Positions 1 through 8,924 of a stretch of DNA of 64,000 bases are shown here, in pieces. Positions within the stretch are counted from its first letter, which is position 1. Each line of letters begins with the position of its first letter. A program made the position numbers and the translations under genes. The notes beneath the pieces are model-generated. The model was not told the DNA's origin and did no database searches. It saw only the letters and a program-made list of their open reading frames with translations. Source of the DNA: Kutzneria viridogrisea (GTDB lineage Bacteria; Actinomycetota; Actinomycetes; Mycobacteriales; Pseudonocardiaceae); NCBI GenBank assembly GCA_014138725.1, contig JACJID010000001.1, positions 1,674,001-1,738,000 on the forward strand, in the 5' to 3' direction.

Positions 1-551
1 TGCGAGGCGGCCCAGTACAAGGCACCCAGGACATGTTCCCGGGCCGAGGTCAGGTCGTGGACCGAGCCGGGCTCGACACCGGAGACCCACAGCGGGAATC
101 CATCGGGCGCGGACAGCGCCTGGATGTTGCCACCGTGCTCGTGGGCTTTCCCGGAGAACCAGAGGTCGATGGGCTCGCCTGTGCCGCTGATGGTCTTCTC
201 GCCGTAACGGTCGGCGGTGAAGACCTCGCCGTCCAGGATCACGTGAGCCGCGCCTTCGGCTTTGGCTTGCCGCAGGGCTTCGTGCAGGTCCGGGGCTTGC
301 TGGGCGAGCACTGTGATCACCTCGTCGAGGTAGCGGTAGGCTGTCGCCCGGGAGACGCCGTGATCGCGGGCCAACACGGTCGGATCGCTGTTCTGGCGAA
401 ACCAGCGCAGGCCCAGCACCGCCTGCCAGAAGCAGGTCAGTGCCCTGCTGTCGGTGCGGGTGCCGCGTCGGCGGCGTTCGATGTGCAGGAGTTGGCCGAG
501 GTGCTGGGCCAGTTCGCGCGGCACGTCGAGTGTGGCACGATACGTGATCAC
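1..551 (-). CDS. IS5-family transposase, partial (C-terminus outside the window)
   Basis: This is the same DDE transposase as the one at 4482-5312, running off the left edge of the window. GTG start at 551, by identity with the complete copy. About 183 of 276 residues are present, covering the N-terminal helix-turn-helix region (SRATAYRYLDE) and the first catalytic Asp (LDGEVF). The downstream Asp and the GERG motif fall outside. The enzyme would cut and join the element ends in DNA transposition. Nothing in the visible part is broken, so it may be intact. Confidence 0.88.
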   Translation of the reverse strand, partial: MITYRATLDVPRELAQHLGQLLHIERRRRGTRTDSRALTCFWQAVLGLRWFRQNSDPTVLARDHGVSRATAYRYLDEVITVLAQQAPDLHEALRQAKAEGAAHVILDGEVFTADRYGEKTISGTGEPIDLWFSGKAHEHGGNIQALSAPDGFPLWVSGVEPGSVHDLTSAREHVLGALYWAAS

Positions 552-712
552 GGGGAGCCTTCTGGTTCGGACTTGATCTTCGCAAATCCAGTCTTACCAG
601 GGGTTCTCCGGCTCTCTGCGCAGGGGTCGGGCCCGTTGACTGCCTGCTGATTCGTGCAGCTACGACCTATCGCTTGGATGCTCAACACCAGAATCTTGGT
701 GAGATCACCTCA
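1..712 (-). mobile_element. IS5-like element, copy A (cut by window start)
   Basis: The 712 bases visible here match, in reverse complement, the start of the complete element at 4321-5332. The inner end is the 13-bp terminal repeat TGAGGTGATCTCA (read on the minus strand, 712-700). The antisense translations of the two copies are identical over 205 residues, so the duplication looks recent. Its missing outer end lies before base 1. No short target duplication can be judged because one end is absent. Confidence 0.9.
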
Positions 713-775
713 GTGGGTCTCGTTTGACCGGCTAATGTGGTGAGGCTGCCGGTGTCTCGTCGGGGAGGAATGCGG

Positions 776-1708
776 ATGATTCAGGTCGGTGACGAGCAGA
801 TTTATCGCGCGCGGGACTTCGACTCGTCGCAGCGTGTACGTGTTGTCGCGATCGAGATGGGAAAGAAGAGCGCGAAGTACGAGATCGAGTTCTTGGAGGG
901 AGACAGGGCCGGGAAGCGGGAGAAAGTTCCCGCGAAGCGGCTCCGCGGAGCGTGGTCTGGAGTACATGAGTACGACGTGCTGATGGCGAACTGGGAACGG
1001 CTTGCCGCGTTCGAGCTGACTGATCTGGAGGAAGCAGCCGTCGAGACCGTGTTTTCGGAGTTGATCCCGGAAGCGGTCGCGAGCTGGGAGTGGTCGGCCC
1101 AGGTGCGATGGGTCACGACGATCCACGACCCGGTAGCGCTCGAGCCGCTCATCGGGATCCCGGTCAGTGAACTCATCGACCAGGTCGATTCGTTCGCGAT
1201 CGACGAAAGTACGACGGTTTCCCCCGAGGGCACGCTCATGATCGCCGAGTTCGCCTGCAGAGTGAACCCGATGCCGATCCTGGACGGCGTGATCGAGGAG
1301 GAACGCAAGTGCCGGGAGAAGACCAAGCGTGGCGAGTCCTACACGAGCCACGACGGGCATGAGAGGACGTCGGATCCGGATTGGGAGTACCAGTGGTACC
1401 TCGAGCGCTACCGGCCTCGGCACGAGCTGCTGCGTGGCTGGTGCGGTCATCGCGCAGTCACCATGCAGGAGCGACTAGCCGCGGCCGAGGCGGAGGTGCA
1501 GCGCCTGGACGTGCTCATCACCCGGCTCATCGACCAGATGAAAGAGCACGAGCACGGCCATTTCGCCGAGGTGATGGAACGTGTGCACGAGGAGGAGCGG
1601 ATCACCGCGGCCAACTACCGCCCCGTGGTCGACCGTCCGTTGAAGCCGTCGGAGATTCCAGTCCGGTACGAGCGGGCGCCACGGCGCTGGGGGTATCGCC
1701 ACTGGTGA
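776..1708 (+). CDS. hypothetical protein, acidic, with C-terminal coiled coil
   Basis: I do not recognise the family. The product is about 310 residues and soluble, with no signal peptide or membrane segment. A heptad-like stretch near residues 230-270 (LAAAEAEVQRLDVLITRLIDQM) suggests a coiled coil. The start at 776 is chosen because GGGGAGG at 762-768 sits 7 bases upstream; the ATG at 770 is too close to it. The gene lies 64 bases inside IS copy A and converges on the disrupted gene ending at 1712, with only 3 bases between the stops. The element end may have changed its promoter. Confidence 0.75.
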   Translation: MIQVGDEQIYRARDFDSSQRVRVVAIEMGKKSAKYEIEFLEGDRAGKREKVPAKRLRGAWSGVHEYDVLMANWERLAAFELTDLEEAAVETVFSELIPEAVASWEWSAQVRWVTTIHDPVALEPLIGIPVSELIDQVDSFAIDESTTVSPEGTLMIAEFACRVNPMPILDGVIEEERKCREKTKRGESYTSHDGHERTSDPDWEYQWYLERYRPRHELLRGWCGHRAVTMQERLAAAEAEVQRLDVLITRLIDQMKEHEHGHFAEVMERVHEEERITAANYRPVVDRPLKPSEIPVRYERAPRRWGYRHW

Positions 1709-2974
1709 GTGTCACTGGTTCATAAAGGCCTGAAGCTCGCTTGCGGTCGGCTCGCCAAGAGCTTGAGGACGGATCGCGCGGTCGGGGAACGGGTCCATCG
1801 CGTCGGCGACCTTCGTGATCCTGTCTGCCCAGTGCAGCGCTTGCGCCCGATGTTCTGCAGTGAAAGCCGAGGCGTGCCGGCGCACTTCCGCCGCATAGGC
1901 GCGTAGCTGGCCTGCTTCGGCCCAGTGCCGGGCTTGGCTCCGTGCCTCCTCGTCGATCAAGTGTTCCCGGTGTGCGATCGCGGCGCGTTCCGCTGCTGCG
2001 GCCTGACGCTTCGCGCGTTCGGCTCTCTCCAGCTCCGCTTGCCGCTGCCGTTCCTCGGCTGCCGCGCGCTGCACTGCCAGATGCCCGTGCCTGAGCCGGA
2101 CTTCCTCCAGAATCTCAACGAGATCATCTTCCAGTCGATGCTCGTCGGTGTCCCTCCAGCTGTCGGCCCAGAACCGCCCGCCGGCGCTGGCCATGACGAT
2201 GCCGAGGTGTTCATCCGGGACCTCGTCGAAGTCCGGGAACATGTAGCCCTGTCGCGCTCGCTTGAGCTCGCGCTCTGTGGTCTCGTGGGGACGCCGGAGC
2301 GTGGCCTGGGTGAATCGGAGCCAGACCTCGTCCCGGTCGAGGGCGAAGCGGATCTCGTTCTGATGGTCGCTCCTCGCTGCGTACCCACGTGTGTGCCGCT
2401 CCGTCTGGAGCGACACGGTCATCCCGAGTTCGCGCGCACCCCGCACCAGGGCGTCGAGCAGGCGGAACGCTCGGTCGCGCTGCGCTCCCTGGACGGGGAA
2501 TTCCTCCAGCTCCATGCTCGCCTGCACGACATCGGTAGGGCCCGGTGGTGTCTTGGACACGGCTTGGGCCAGCAACCTGGTCTGCCACTCGGGCGGCGGT
2601 TCCAGCGTGATCGCCAGCCGGTATCCGGTGTCTTGTCGGCAGTATTCGAACGACAGCCGCATTCCCTCCGGGATCCGCCCGAACCGCTTTGCCAAAGCTG
2701 CGAGCTGGCGTTGTTTCGGTACCTGGTCGGTCGGTACCAGGACGCGGTGATCGACTGTTTCCTGGAGCTTTTGCATGAGCTGGTCGACCGGTCCTCGTTT
2801 CTGCGCGACCGGTTTCAGAGATGGCGTGACAGCGGGTCCAACCGTGCTGGGCTCAGGGCGCTTCCGCGTGTCCGACGCTGGAGCCTTGGAGCGTTGCTCG
2901 GTTTTCTTGGTGTCAGAAGGCGACGAACGAAGATGGTCGTCTTCCCAGGGCAAGTACGCGTCGTTCTCGAGGTA

Positions 2975-4081
2975 TTGAGTCGAAAGTGATCGTTTGCCTG
3001 TATGTTGCTCACTTGTGATCGAGGTCGAGGACGCGCGTCGTCTGTCGCCCGCTGAGCGGGAGGTGCTGCGGTTGCGGGTAGTGGCCGCGTTGGAGTCCGG
3101 CACCGTCACCGGCTATCGGCAGGCGGCCGAGGTGTTCAGGGTGGCCGAGCGGTCGGTGGGCGCGTGGTGGCGGGCGTATCGGGATGGTGGCCGTGAGGCG
3201 CTGGCGGTGCGGCGGGTGCGCCGCCCTGGACCGGCCGAGCTGATCACTGCCGCCGAGCGGGGCACGCTATTCATGGCGATGGCCGACTACACGCCCGAGG
3301 AGTTGCTGATCGGTGGCCCGTTGTGGACCCGGGCGGCGGTGGTCGAGTTGATCCGGTTGGTCACCGGGGTGGTGATGACCGAGCAGGGCGTGGGGCTGTG
3401 GTTGCGTCGTCACGGGTTCACCCCGCAGCGCCCGGCCCGGCGCGCCTACGAGCAGCAACCGGCCGCGGTGCGGGCCTGGCTGGACACCGAGTATCCGGCG
3501 ATCGCGTCGCGAGCCAAGGCCGAGGGCGCGGTGGTGGCCTGGGTTGACCAGTGCGGGTTGCGCTCGGATGCGGCCCCGCCGGGGCGGTCGTGGGCGCCCA
3601 AGGGACACACGCCGGTGGTGCGGGTGACCGGGAAACGGCTGCGGGTCAACGTCATGTCCGCAGTCGCGTCCCGGGGTGCGTTGTGGTTCACCGTGTTCAC
3701 CGGCCGGTTCACCGCGCCGGTGTTCACCGCGTTCCTGGCCCGGCTGGCCCGGCAGGCCGGGCGGAAGGTGTACGTGATCGCCGACCGGCACCCGGTCCAC
3801 CGCAGCAGGGTGGTGCGTACCTGGCTGGAAGCCAACACCGACCGGATCGAGTTGCACCTGATGCCCGGCTACAGCCCCGAGTTGAACCCCGACGAGCTGC
3901 TCAACGCCGACCTCAAACGCAACATGCCTGCCGGTCGTGCTCGCACTGTGGAGCGGCTCGCCCGGGACACGCGCCGCTTCCTGCACCGCCGCCAGCGCCA
4001 GCCACACCTCGTCCGTGGCTACTTCCAGGCACGCCACGTCCGCTACGCGATCATGTAGGCAACCAAACAGTTTCGGCTCAA
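2975..4081 (+). mobile_element. IS630-family insertion sequence with TA target duplication
   Basis: The element is bounded by TA at 2973-2974 and TA at 4082-4083, the dinucleotide duplication typical of IS630/Tc1-mariner elements. The ends are imperfect inverted repeats beginning TTGAG(T/C)CGAAA and continuing with scattered matches for about 28 bases. Removing the element plus one TA restores an open reading frame on the minus strand, which fixes both boundaries exactly. It carries one transposase gene. Confidence 0.92.
3015..4058 (+). CDS. IS630-family transposase
   Basis: This DDE transposase is the only gene of the IS630 element. The N-terminus (residues 1-110) is a helix-turn-helix array (YRQAAEVFRVAERSVGAWWRAY). 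The catalytic core shows the first Asp in VAWVDQCG, the second in VIADRHPVH and the Glu in SPELNPDE. In many relatives the second motif reads D-N; here it is D-R, which could be neutral or weakening. The C-terminus ends in a basic segment. GTG at 3015 is chosen; an in-frame TTG at 2994 lies inside the terminal repeat. No clear ribosome site is seen for either. The length of about 347 residues is usual for the family. Confidence 0.85.
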   Translation: MIEVEDARRLSPAEREVLRLRVVAALESGTVTGYRQAAEVFRVAERSVGAWWRAYRDGGREALAVRRVRRPGPAELITAAERGTLFMAMADYTPEELLIGGPLWTRAAVVELIRLVTGVVMTEQGVGLWLRRHGFTPQRPARRAYEQQPAAVRAWLDTEYPAIASRAKAEGAVVAWVDQCGLRSDAAPPGRSWAPKGHTPVVRVTGKRLRVNVMSAVASRGALWFTVFTGRFTAPVFTAFLARLARQAGRKVYVIADRHPVHRSRVVRTWLEANTDRIELHLMPGYSPELNPDELLNADLKRNMPAGRARTVERLARDTRRFLHRRQRQPHLVRGYFQARHVRYAIM

Positions 4082-4320
4082 TAACAGATACCTTCTTCGG
4101 TGATCGAAGCAACCCAAGACGGTCCATGGCCCTTCACGACGAGCAGGCCACGGTTGTGCAGTGCGCGAGCCACCAAACGGTGCGACCAACCTTCGTACAC
4201 TCCCGTCGCGCACCCGTCGCGCACCCACGTGAGGACTTCATGCTGAGCCGCATTGAGGGGCGCTTTGAGACTGGTCATCTTTAGGTTCTCCTCGAAGGAG
4301 TCGCTCCTGGTCGTAGCTAT

Positions 4321-5332
4321 TGAGGTGATCTCACCAAGATTCTGGTGTTGAGCATCCAAGCGATAGGTCGTAGCTGCACGAATCAGCAGGCAGTCAACGG
4401 GCCCGACCCCTGCGCAGAGAGCCGGAGAACCCCTGGTAAGACTGGATTTGCGAAGATCAAGTCCGAACCAGAAGGCTCCCCGTGATCACGTATCGTGCCA
4501 CACTCGACGTGCCGCGCGAACTGGCCCAGCACCTCGGCCAACTCCTGCACATCGAACGCCGCCGACGCGGCACCCGCACCGACAGCAGGGCACTGACCTG
4601 CTTCTGGCAGGCGGTGCTGGGCCTGCGCTGGTTTCGCCAGAACAGCGATCCGACCGTGTTGGCCCGCGATCACGGCGTCTCCCGGGCGACAGCCTACCGC
4701 TACCTCGACGAGGTGATCACAGTGCTCGCCCAGCAAGCCCCGGACCTGCACGAAGCCCTGCGGCAAGCCAAAGCCGAAGGCGCGGCTCACGTGATCCTGG
4801 ACGGCGAGGTCTTCACCGCCGACCGTTACGGCGAGAAGACCATCAGCGGCACAGGCGAGCCCATCGACCTCTGGTTCTCCGGGAAAGCCCACGAGCACGG
4901 TGGCAACATCCAGGCGCTGTCCGCGCCCGATGGATTCCCGCTGTGGGTCTCCGGTGTCGAGCCCGGCTCGGTCCACGACCTGACCTCGGCCCGGGAACAT
5001 GTCCTGGGTGCCTTGTACTGGGCCGCCTCGCAACTCGATCTGCCCACGCTGGCCGATGGCGGCTACAACGGCGCGGGTATCGGCGTGCGCACCCCGATCA
5101 AACGGCCCGCCGGTGACCAGGAGCTCGACGTGAACAACCGCTGCTACAACGCGCTGCTGCGGGGTCTGCGATGTCTGGGTGAGCGTGGGTTCGCCGTGCT
5201 CACTGGACGCTGGCGGGCCCTGCGTCACATCACCGCCAGTCCACGCAAGATCGGTGACATCGTCAAAGCCGCGCTCGTGCTCACCCATTTCGAACACGGC
5301 CGACCGACCTGAAAGTCGTTGAGATCACCTCA
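4321..5332 (+). mobile_element. IS5-like element, copy B (complete, 1012 bp)
   Basis: Terminal inverted repeats of 13 bp are perfect: TGAGGTGATCTCA at 4321-4333 and its complement at 5320-5332, followed inward by weaker matches. The flanks (…GCTAT and TTGTG…) show no obvious duplicated target. The element is inverted relative to copy A, so the two could act together as a composite transposon carrying 713-4320. Confidence 0.9.
4482..5312 (+). CDS. IS5-family transposase (DDE_Tnp_4 type)
   Basis: This full-length 276-residue transposase belongs to the IS5-like element. An N-terminal helix-turn-helix (HGVSRATAYRYL) is followed by a DDE core: Asp in LDGEVF, HDLTSAR, LADGGYNGAG and a Glu in GERGFAVL, the order seen in IS5 and HARBI1-like enzymes. 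GTG at 4482 lies behind GGCTCCCC and has no strong ribosome site, which is common for transposases. The reading frame is uninterrupted. With its matching copy at the window start it is the likely active source of rearrangement here. Confidence 0.92.
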   Translation: MITYRATLDVPRELAQHLGQLLHIERRRRGTRTDSRALTCFWQAVLGLRWFRQNSDPTVLARDHGVSRATAYRYLDEVITVLAQQAPDLHEALRQAKAEGAAHVILDGEVFTADRYGEKTISGTGEPIDLWFSGKAHEHGGNIQALSAPDGFPLWVSGVEPGSVHDLTSAREHVLGALYWAASQLDLPTLADGGYNGAGIGVRTPIKRPAGDQELDVNNRCYNALLRGLRCLGERGFAVLTGRWRALRHITASPRKIGDIVKAALVLTHFEHGRPT

Positions 5333-5435
5333 TTGTGGTCGAATTGCTACTCTCTGTTATTGGAAGTGGTGGATGTTATAGGGAACACTGCTGGCCGTGA
5401 AGCGCAGCCTTCCAGCTATGTTGCGTGCGACAGGA

Positions 5436-6320
5436 TCAGAACGCCGACCACGTCCACGGACGAGGAATGTCGCCGCGCAAGCAGGAGAGACGGTGTTCGG
5501 CTTCGGCTGCGGCGCGCTTGTTCGAGTCGGCCTTGGTGAGCGCGAAGCAGAGCCAACGGAGCTCGCAGATGTCGGCCAAGGGCCGGTAGCCGGGCCAGGT
5601 GGTGACGTCGAAGCCGCCGTAGGCGGTGACGAACGCCCTGTATTCAGCCTCGCTGATGCGCTGGAAATCCATGCGGTCCACTGCCAGCGGGATCAGGTCC
5701 CATTCTGGGCGACCGATGGCGACGTGGTCCAGGTCGAGCACGACAGGTCGTCGTTGCGGGATCACCGCGACGTTGCCCTGCCAGGCGTCGCCGTGCACCA
5801 CGCAGCGAGGTAGGCCTTCCGGAAGTTCTCTGTATCGCTTCTCCAGGTCGTGCAGGTGTGACAGCAACCATGATCGATCCGCGGCGGACACCGTGCTAGC
5901 TCCACAGATGCTCGTGGACAGACCGCGCAGAGGATTGTGTTCGGGCAGTGGGGTTTCCGCAGGGAGCGGTAGCGCGTGTAGATCGCGCAGGACGGCTCCC
6001 AACTCGGAAGGAGTGGCTGAGCGGTGTTCGGGCAGGAGCTCCCACCAGGTCACCGGCCGATCTTCGACCAGGGTCGGTTGGTGCACGTCGAGTGCGCGAA
6101 CCACGGGGAACCCGGATGTGGCGAGCCATCGTGACGCCTGGAGTTCGCGTAGCGCGATCTCGTAGGTACCGGGTCGGCCGATCCTGGCCACTATGCGATT
6201 GGGCAGTTGGTACAGCACGTTCGCGCCGTCACGGATCAGCTCGGCGCCGTCAACGGGCAGGTGCGCGAGTCCGGCCGCGATCTCCAGGAGTTGGTGGGCG
6301 GGCTGCGCAGCTGATGTCAC
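5436..6320 (-). CDS. aminoglycoside phosphotransferase-family kinase
   Basis: This 294-residue small-molecule kinase has the APH/choline-kinase fold. The Brenner-type catalytic motif VVHGDAWQGN (near residue 175) supplies the catalytic Asp and metal-binding Asn, and LDLDHVAIG supplies the DFG-equivalent Asp. The N-terminal lobe has a YQLPNRIVARIG strand with the ATP-binding region. The substrate cannot be read from sequence; relatives phosphorylate aminoglycosides, amino alcohols, or unknown metabolites. GTG start at 6320. It follows the HTH-TPR regulator by only 12 bases on the same strand, so the two are probably co-transcribed. A second APH kinase lies at 9439. Confidence 0.85.
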   Translation of the reverse strand: MTSAAQPAHQLLEIAAGLAHLPVDGAELIRDGANVLYQLPNRIVARIGRPGTYEIALRELQASRWLATSGFPVVRALDVHQPTLVEDRPVTWWELLPEHRSATPSELGAVLRDLHALPLPAETPLPEHNPLRGLSTSICGASTVSAADRSWLLSHLHDLEKRYRELPEGLPRCVVHGDAWQGNVAVIPQRRPVVLDLDHVAIGRPEWDLIPLAVDRMDFQRISEAEYRAFVTAYGGFDVTTWPGYRPLADICELRWLCFALTKADSNKRAAAEAEHRLSCLRGDIPRPWTWSAF

Positions 6321-6332
6321 CCGTCGATCGTG

Positions 6333-7634
6333 TCAGGTCACAGCTCCCAGGGCATGGTGTAGTTCCGCGACTTCAGCAATTGCCCCATGACGCTCTGCCG
6401 CCCGGTCGAGAGCTCGCAGCTCGTCAGTGATCCTGCGCGAGTGCAGACCAGCGGCATCCGCGATAGCCAGGTGCCCGACCGCAGCTGCTTCGCGTGGGTC
6501 CCCGACGGTCATCAATAGGGCGGCCAGCCGAGTCCTGGAAAACGCACGGGAGCGCGGATAGCTGTCACTGTGCAGGGCCACGGCCTCCACGAGACGGTCC
6601 AGGGTCTGTTCCGGTCTGCGTTCGGCGACAGCGGCAGGAATCAGCGCCCGAGCCGTGGTGCCCTGGTGTTCAGCTCGGTCATAATACACCAGCCACGGCG
6701 GGTCCTCGGCAGGGGCATGGTCCGCGAAGTATGCGTCCGCCCGCTGAACCTCGTCACGTGCTTCGGCGTGGCGTCCGATGATCGCCAGGAGGCGGGCGTG
6801 CACCGTCCAGATCATCGCGCGGCCGGTCGCCGTGAGCCTGTCGGCCCGGACCTGGGCGTACTCGATCAACGAGAGCGCATCGTCCATGTTGTTCAGGTAG
6901 ACGGCCTGACGCGTCATGTCCGCCAAGGTGGCCGCCCGCAACGGCCAGGAGTTGCCCTCGTCGGCGCACCACAGAGCGAACTGGAAGCACCGGGCTGCGG
7001 CCTGGTGGTCACCGACGTCAAAGGCCGAGAACGCCACCACGCCCGCCAGGTTGCCGACAGCTTCGAGCAGCGCGTGCTTCGTGTCGTTGGATGCCTGCGC
7101 CTTCAGTAGCCGTCCCGCCCACCGCAGCTGTCCTGCTGCGGCGTCACAGGACAGGCCGCCGCCGAACAGGTTCTCCGAGGTGGCCAGCGCACGCGTCGTA
7201 GTGCGCACTTGCTCCACGTCGGTCCAGCCCACGCGAGCTGGAACCGGCGACTCCATCCTGATCCGGGTGAGGAACTCCTCAGGAGACACACCGAGATTCA
7301 CACGGCCGCCGTAGTCGGGCACTGAGTCCACCAGGCTTAGGTGGTTCACGACCGCGCGGCCAGCCGGGCTTGGCCGGAAGCCCAACTCCGAGTCTGTGTC
7401 GGCTCCGAGGACAGCTCGAAGAGCCGCTCGGTAGTGCGCGGCTGGCCACCGGACCTCTCCGCGTTCCCACTTCGCCAACAGCCGGATGTCCAGGTCGTAC
7501 CGCCTGCGCGTTGTGCTCCAGAGCCACCCGGTCACGGCCTCGGTCAGCTCGCGGCGTGACATCGGCTCACCGGGCACGACGCGCGACGGCACTCGCTCAC
7601 GGGCGCTGCGTAGCAAGTTGTTCGGCTCCGGCAT
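6333..7634 (-). CDS. HTH (XRE-type) regulator with C-terminal TPR-like repeats
   Basis: The product is about 433 residues from ATG 7634. Residues 20-90 form a Cro/C1-type DNA-binding region of the divergent kind found in actinomycetes (MSRRELTEAV..WLW; the remnant IRLLAKWERGEVRWP is a typical end-of-HTH pattern). The rest is an all-helical TPR-like array (for example DALSLIEYAQVRADR and EARDEVQRADAYFADHA) that in such regulators senses a peptide or metabolite. A 26-residue longer start at 7712 is possible but has no better ribosome site. It is head-to-head with the operon starting at 7812 and leads the APH gene at 5436, so it plausibly controls both. Confidence 0.8.
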   Translation of the reverse strand: MPEPNNLLRSARERVPSRVVPGEPMSRRELTEAVTGWLWSTTRRRYDLDIRLLAKWERGEVRWPAAHYRAALRAVLGADTDSELGFRPSPAGRAVVNHLSLVDSVPDYGGRVNLGVSPEEFLTRIRMESPVPARVGWTDVEQVRTTTRALATSENLFGGGLSCDAAAGQLRWAGRLLKAQASNDTKHALLEAVGNLAGVVAFSAFDVGDHQAAARCFQFALWCADEGNSWPLRAATLADMTRQAVYLNNMDDALSLIEYAQVRADRLTATGRAMIWTVHARLLAIIGRHAEARDEVQRADAYFADHAPAEDPPWLVYYDRAEHQGTTARALIPAAVAERRPEQTLDRLVEAVALHSDSYPRSRAFSRTRLAALLMTVGDPREAAAVGHLAIADAAGLHSRRITDELRALDRAAERHGAIAEVAELHHALGAVT

Positions 7635-7811
7635 GTCGGAATTCTTGCGCGTTCGAGCCGCATTGTGCTCCGGCCGCGCGGGCGATTCTTGAACTTGACC
7701 CCGGTTGACCACACATGGGCTTCGATCTGGCCTCCCTCACGGGTACCTGCCTCCACGACGGTTGATCCATGACTACGGCTTCGCCTGAGCAGGGTGGAAA
7801 CGAGGTGCGTG

Positions 7812-8924
7812 ATGCCGAATAAGACGTCGTTGATCCGTCGTCTCGCCGAGTTGCGCTCCAGCTACACCGGGGAGACCGATTCCTCCGTGCTGCCCGCGAT
7901 CAGCCAGGGCGGCCAACTGCTGGACCCCGACGAGCGCGCCCAGCTGCTCTCGACGCTGGCCCACAACTGGGTCACCCGCGCACTCGGCGAGAACAGCCTG
8001 CCCCCGCTGCCCGCCCGCATCCGCCAAGCAGTCCTGCCCGACGCCACCACCCGAGACCAACGCGAACTCGAATCCGGCATCCTCGCCGCCGCCGGACGCG
8101 CCGTGAACTACCTCCACCTGCGACGCCCCGCCGACCTCCTCAGGCCAGCACGCGTATTCCGCATGGTCCGCTCACTCCCAGGCGACCTCGTCCTGCACAT
8201 CGAGCCACCCGCACTGGCCCCACTCATGCTCGAACTGATGCCCCGCATCACCGCCGACGACGTCCTGGGCCTACCCGGCCTCCGCGCCCGCCTGCACCGA
8301 CGCCACGTCGAGCTCTACCTCGTCGACACCGACCCACCAGCCACCGTCCTGATCTCCAACGTCTCCTACCGCCAATGGCTCGCCGCCATGGCCTTCCTCG
8401 ACGCTGAGCTGGCCGGCGAGAGGGCGAGTTGCTGGACCTGTTCGCCGGAACCACTCACCCCGCAGGAATCCCACGCGGTCGGGGAGGGACGCCGGGATGT
8501 GGTCGGGATCGAAGTCCTAAGCGCGCTGCTACGCCGCATCCGGCTTACCGGCGACACGCTGTGGAGCAGCGTCCGTGTCGAAGATGGTCGGATACACGTC
8601 GACTGGGCAGGGGGAGCTACGACACCGACAGTGGCAGCCGGTCTGATCCACCCATTGTTTGGTCTGCCCGGGGACGAGTTCGACATCAGCCGCGAAAACG
8701 ACGGCATCAACGTGCGCGACCACGGCACCGGGGTTGTCCTGCGGATCAACCGCACCAGCGCACCAGTAGCCAGCGCACTACTCGATGTGGCCACCGTTGA
8801 CCGGAGGTGGGAGGCACATGAACAGGAACTAGCCAAGCACGCACTACCTGCCTTCGCCGTGATCCACGGCGCCCCAGCACAGCGCCAGTCAGTCCCCGTA
8901 AAGGAGAGCGAACCATGTTCGTGA
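7812..8924 (+). CDS. hypothetical protein, first gene of a three-gene operon
   Basis: I do not recognise the family. The protein has about 370 residues and is soluble, with no signal peptide. Its N-terminal half is helical (LIRRLAELRSSY, RAQLLSTLAHNWV) and the C-terminal half is mixed beta (DGRIHVDWAGG, GTGVVLRINRTS). ATG at 7812 has GAGG 6 bases upstream; an upstream in-frame ATG at 7794 lacks one. Its end overlaps the next start by 10 bases, so it is translationally coupled to the glycine-rich-domain-like gene and then to the kinase at 9439. Those partners suggest a role in modifying a small molecule or peptide, but this is only inference. Confidence 0.65.
   Translation: MPNKTSLIRRLAELRSSYTGETDSSVLPAISQGGQLLDPDERAQLLSTLAHNWVTRALGENSLPPLPARIRQAVLPDATTRDQRELESGILAAAGRAVNYLHLRRPADLLRPARVFRMVRSLPGDLVLHIEPPALAPLMLELMPRITADDVLGLPGLRARLHRRHVELYLVDTDPPATVLISNVSYRQWLAAMAFLDAELAGERASCWTCSPEPLTPQESHAVGEGRRDVVGIEVLSALLRRIRLTGDTLWSSVRVEDGRIHVDWAGGATTPTVAAGLIHPLFGLPGDEFDISRENDGINVRDHGTGVVLRINRTSAPVASALLDVATVDRRWEAHEQELAKHALPAFAVIHGAPAQRQSVPVKESEPCS

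Larger units (their letters stand above)
1712..4277 (-). pseudogene. host gene split by an IS630 insertion, also cut off from its upstream DNA by an IS5-like copy
   Basis: The N-terminal part (4277-4082) and the C-terminal part (2974-1712) join in the same frame when the IS630 element and one TA are removed: the reading ...EEGICY continues into LENDAYLPWEDD. The restored protein would be about 485 residues: a winged-helix-like N-terminus, a disordered Ser/Pro/Lys linker, a globular middle, and an Ala/Glu/Arg-rich helical stretch (AAEERQRQAELERAERAKRQ) near the C-terminus. ATG at 4277 has GAGGAG 8 bases upstream. As it stands the N-terminal piece stops after 66 residues at a TGA inside the IS end. 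The second element begins only 44 bases upstream of the start, so its promoter is probably displaced too. The function is unknown. Confidence 0.85.
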
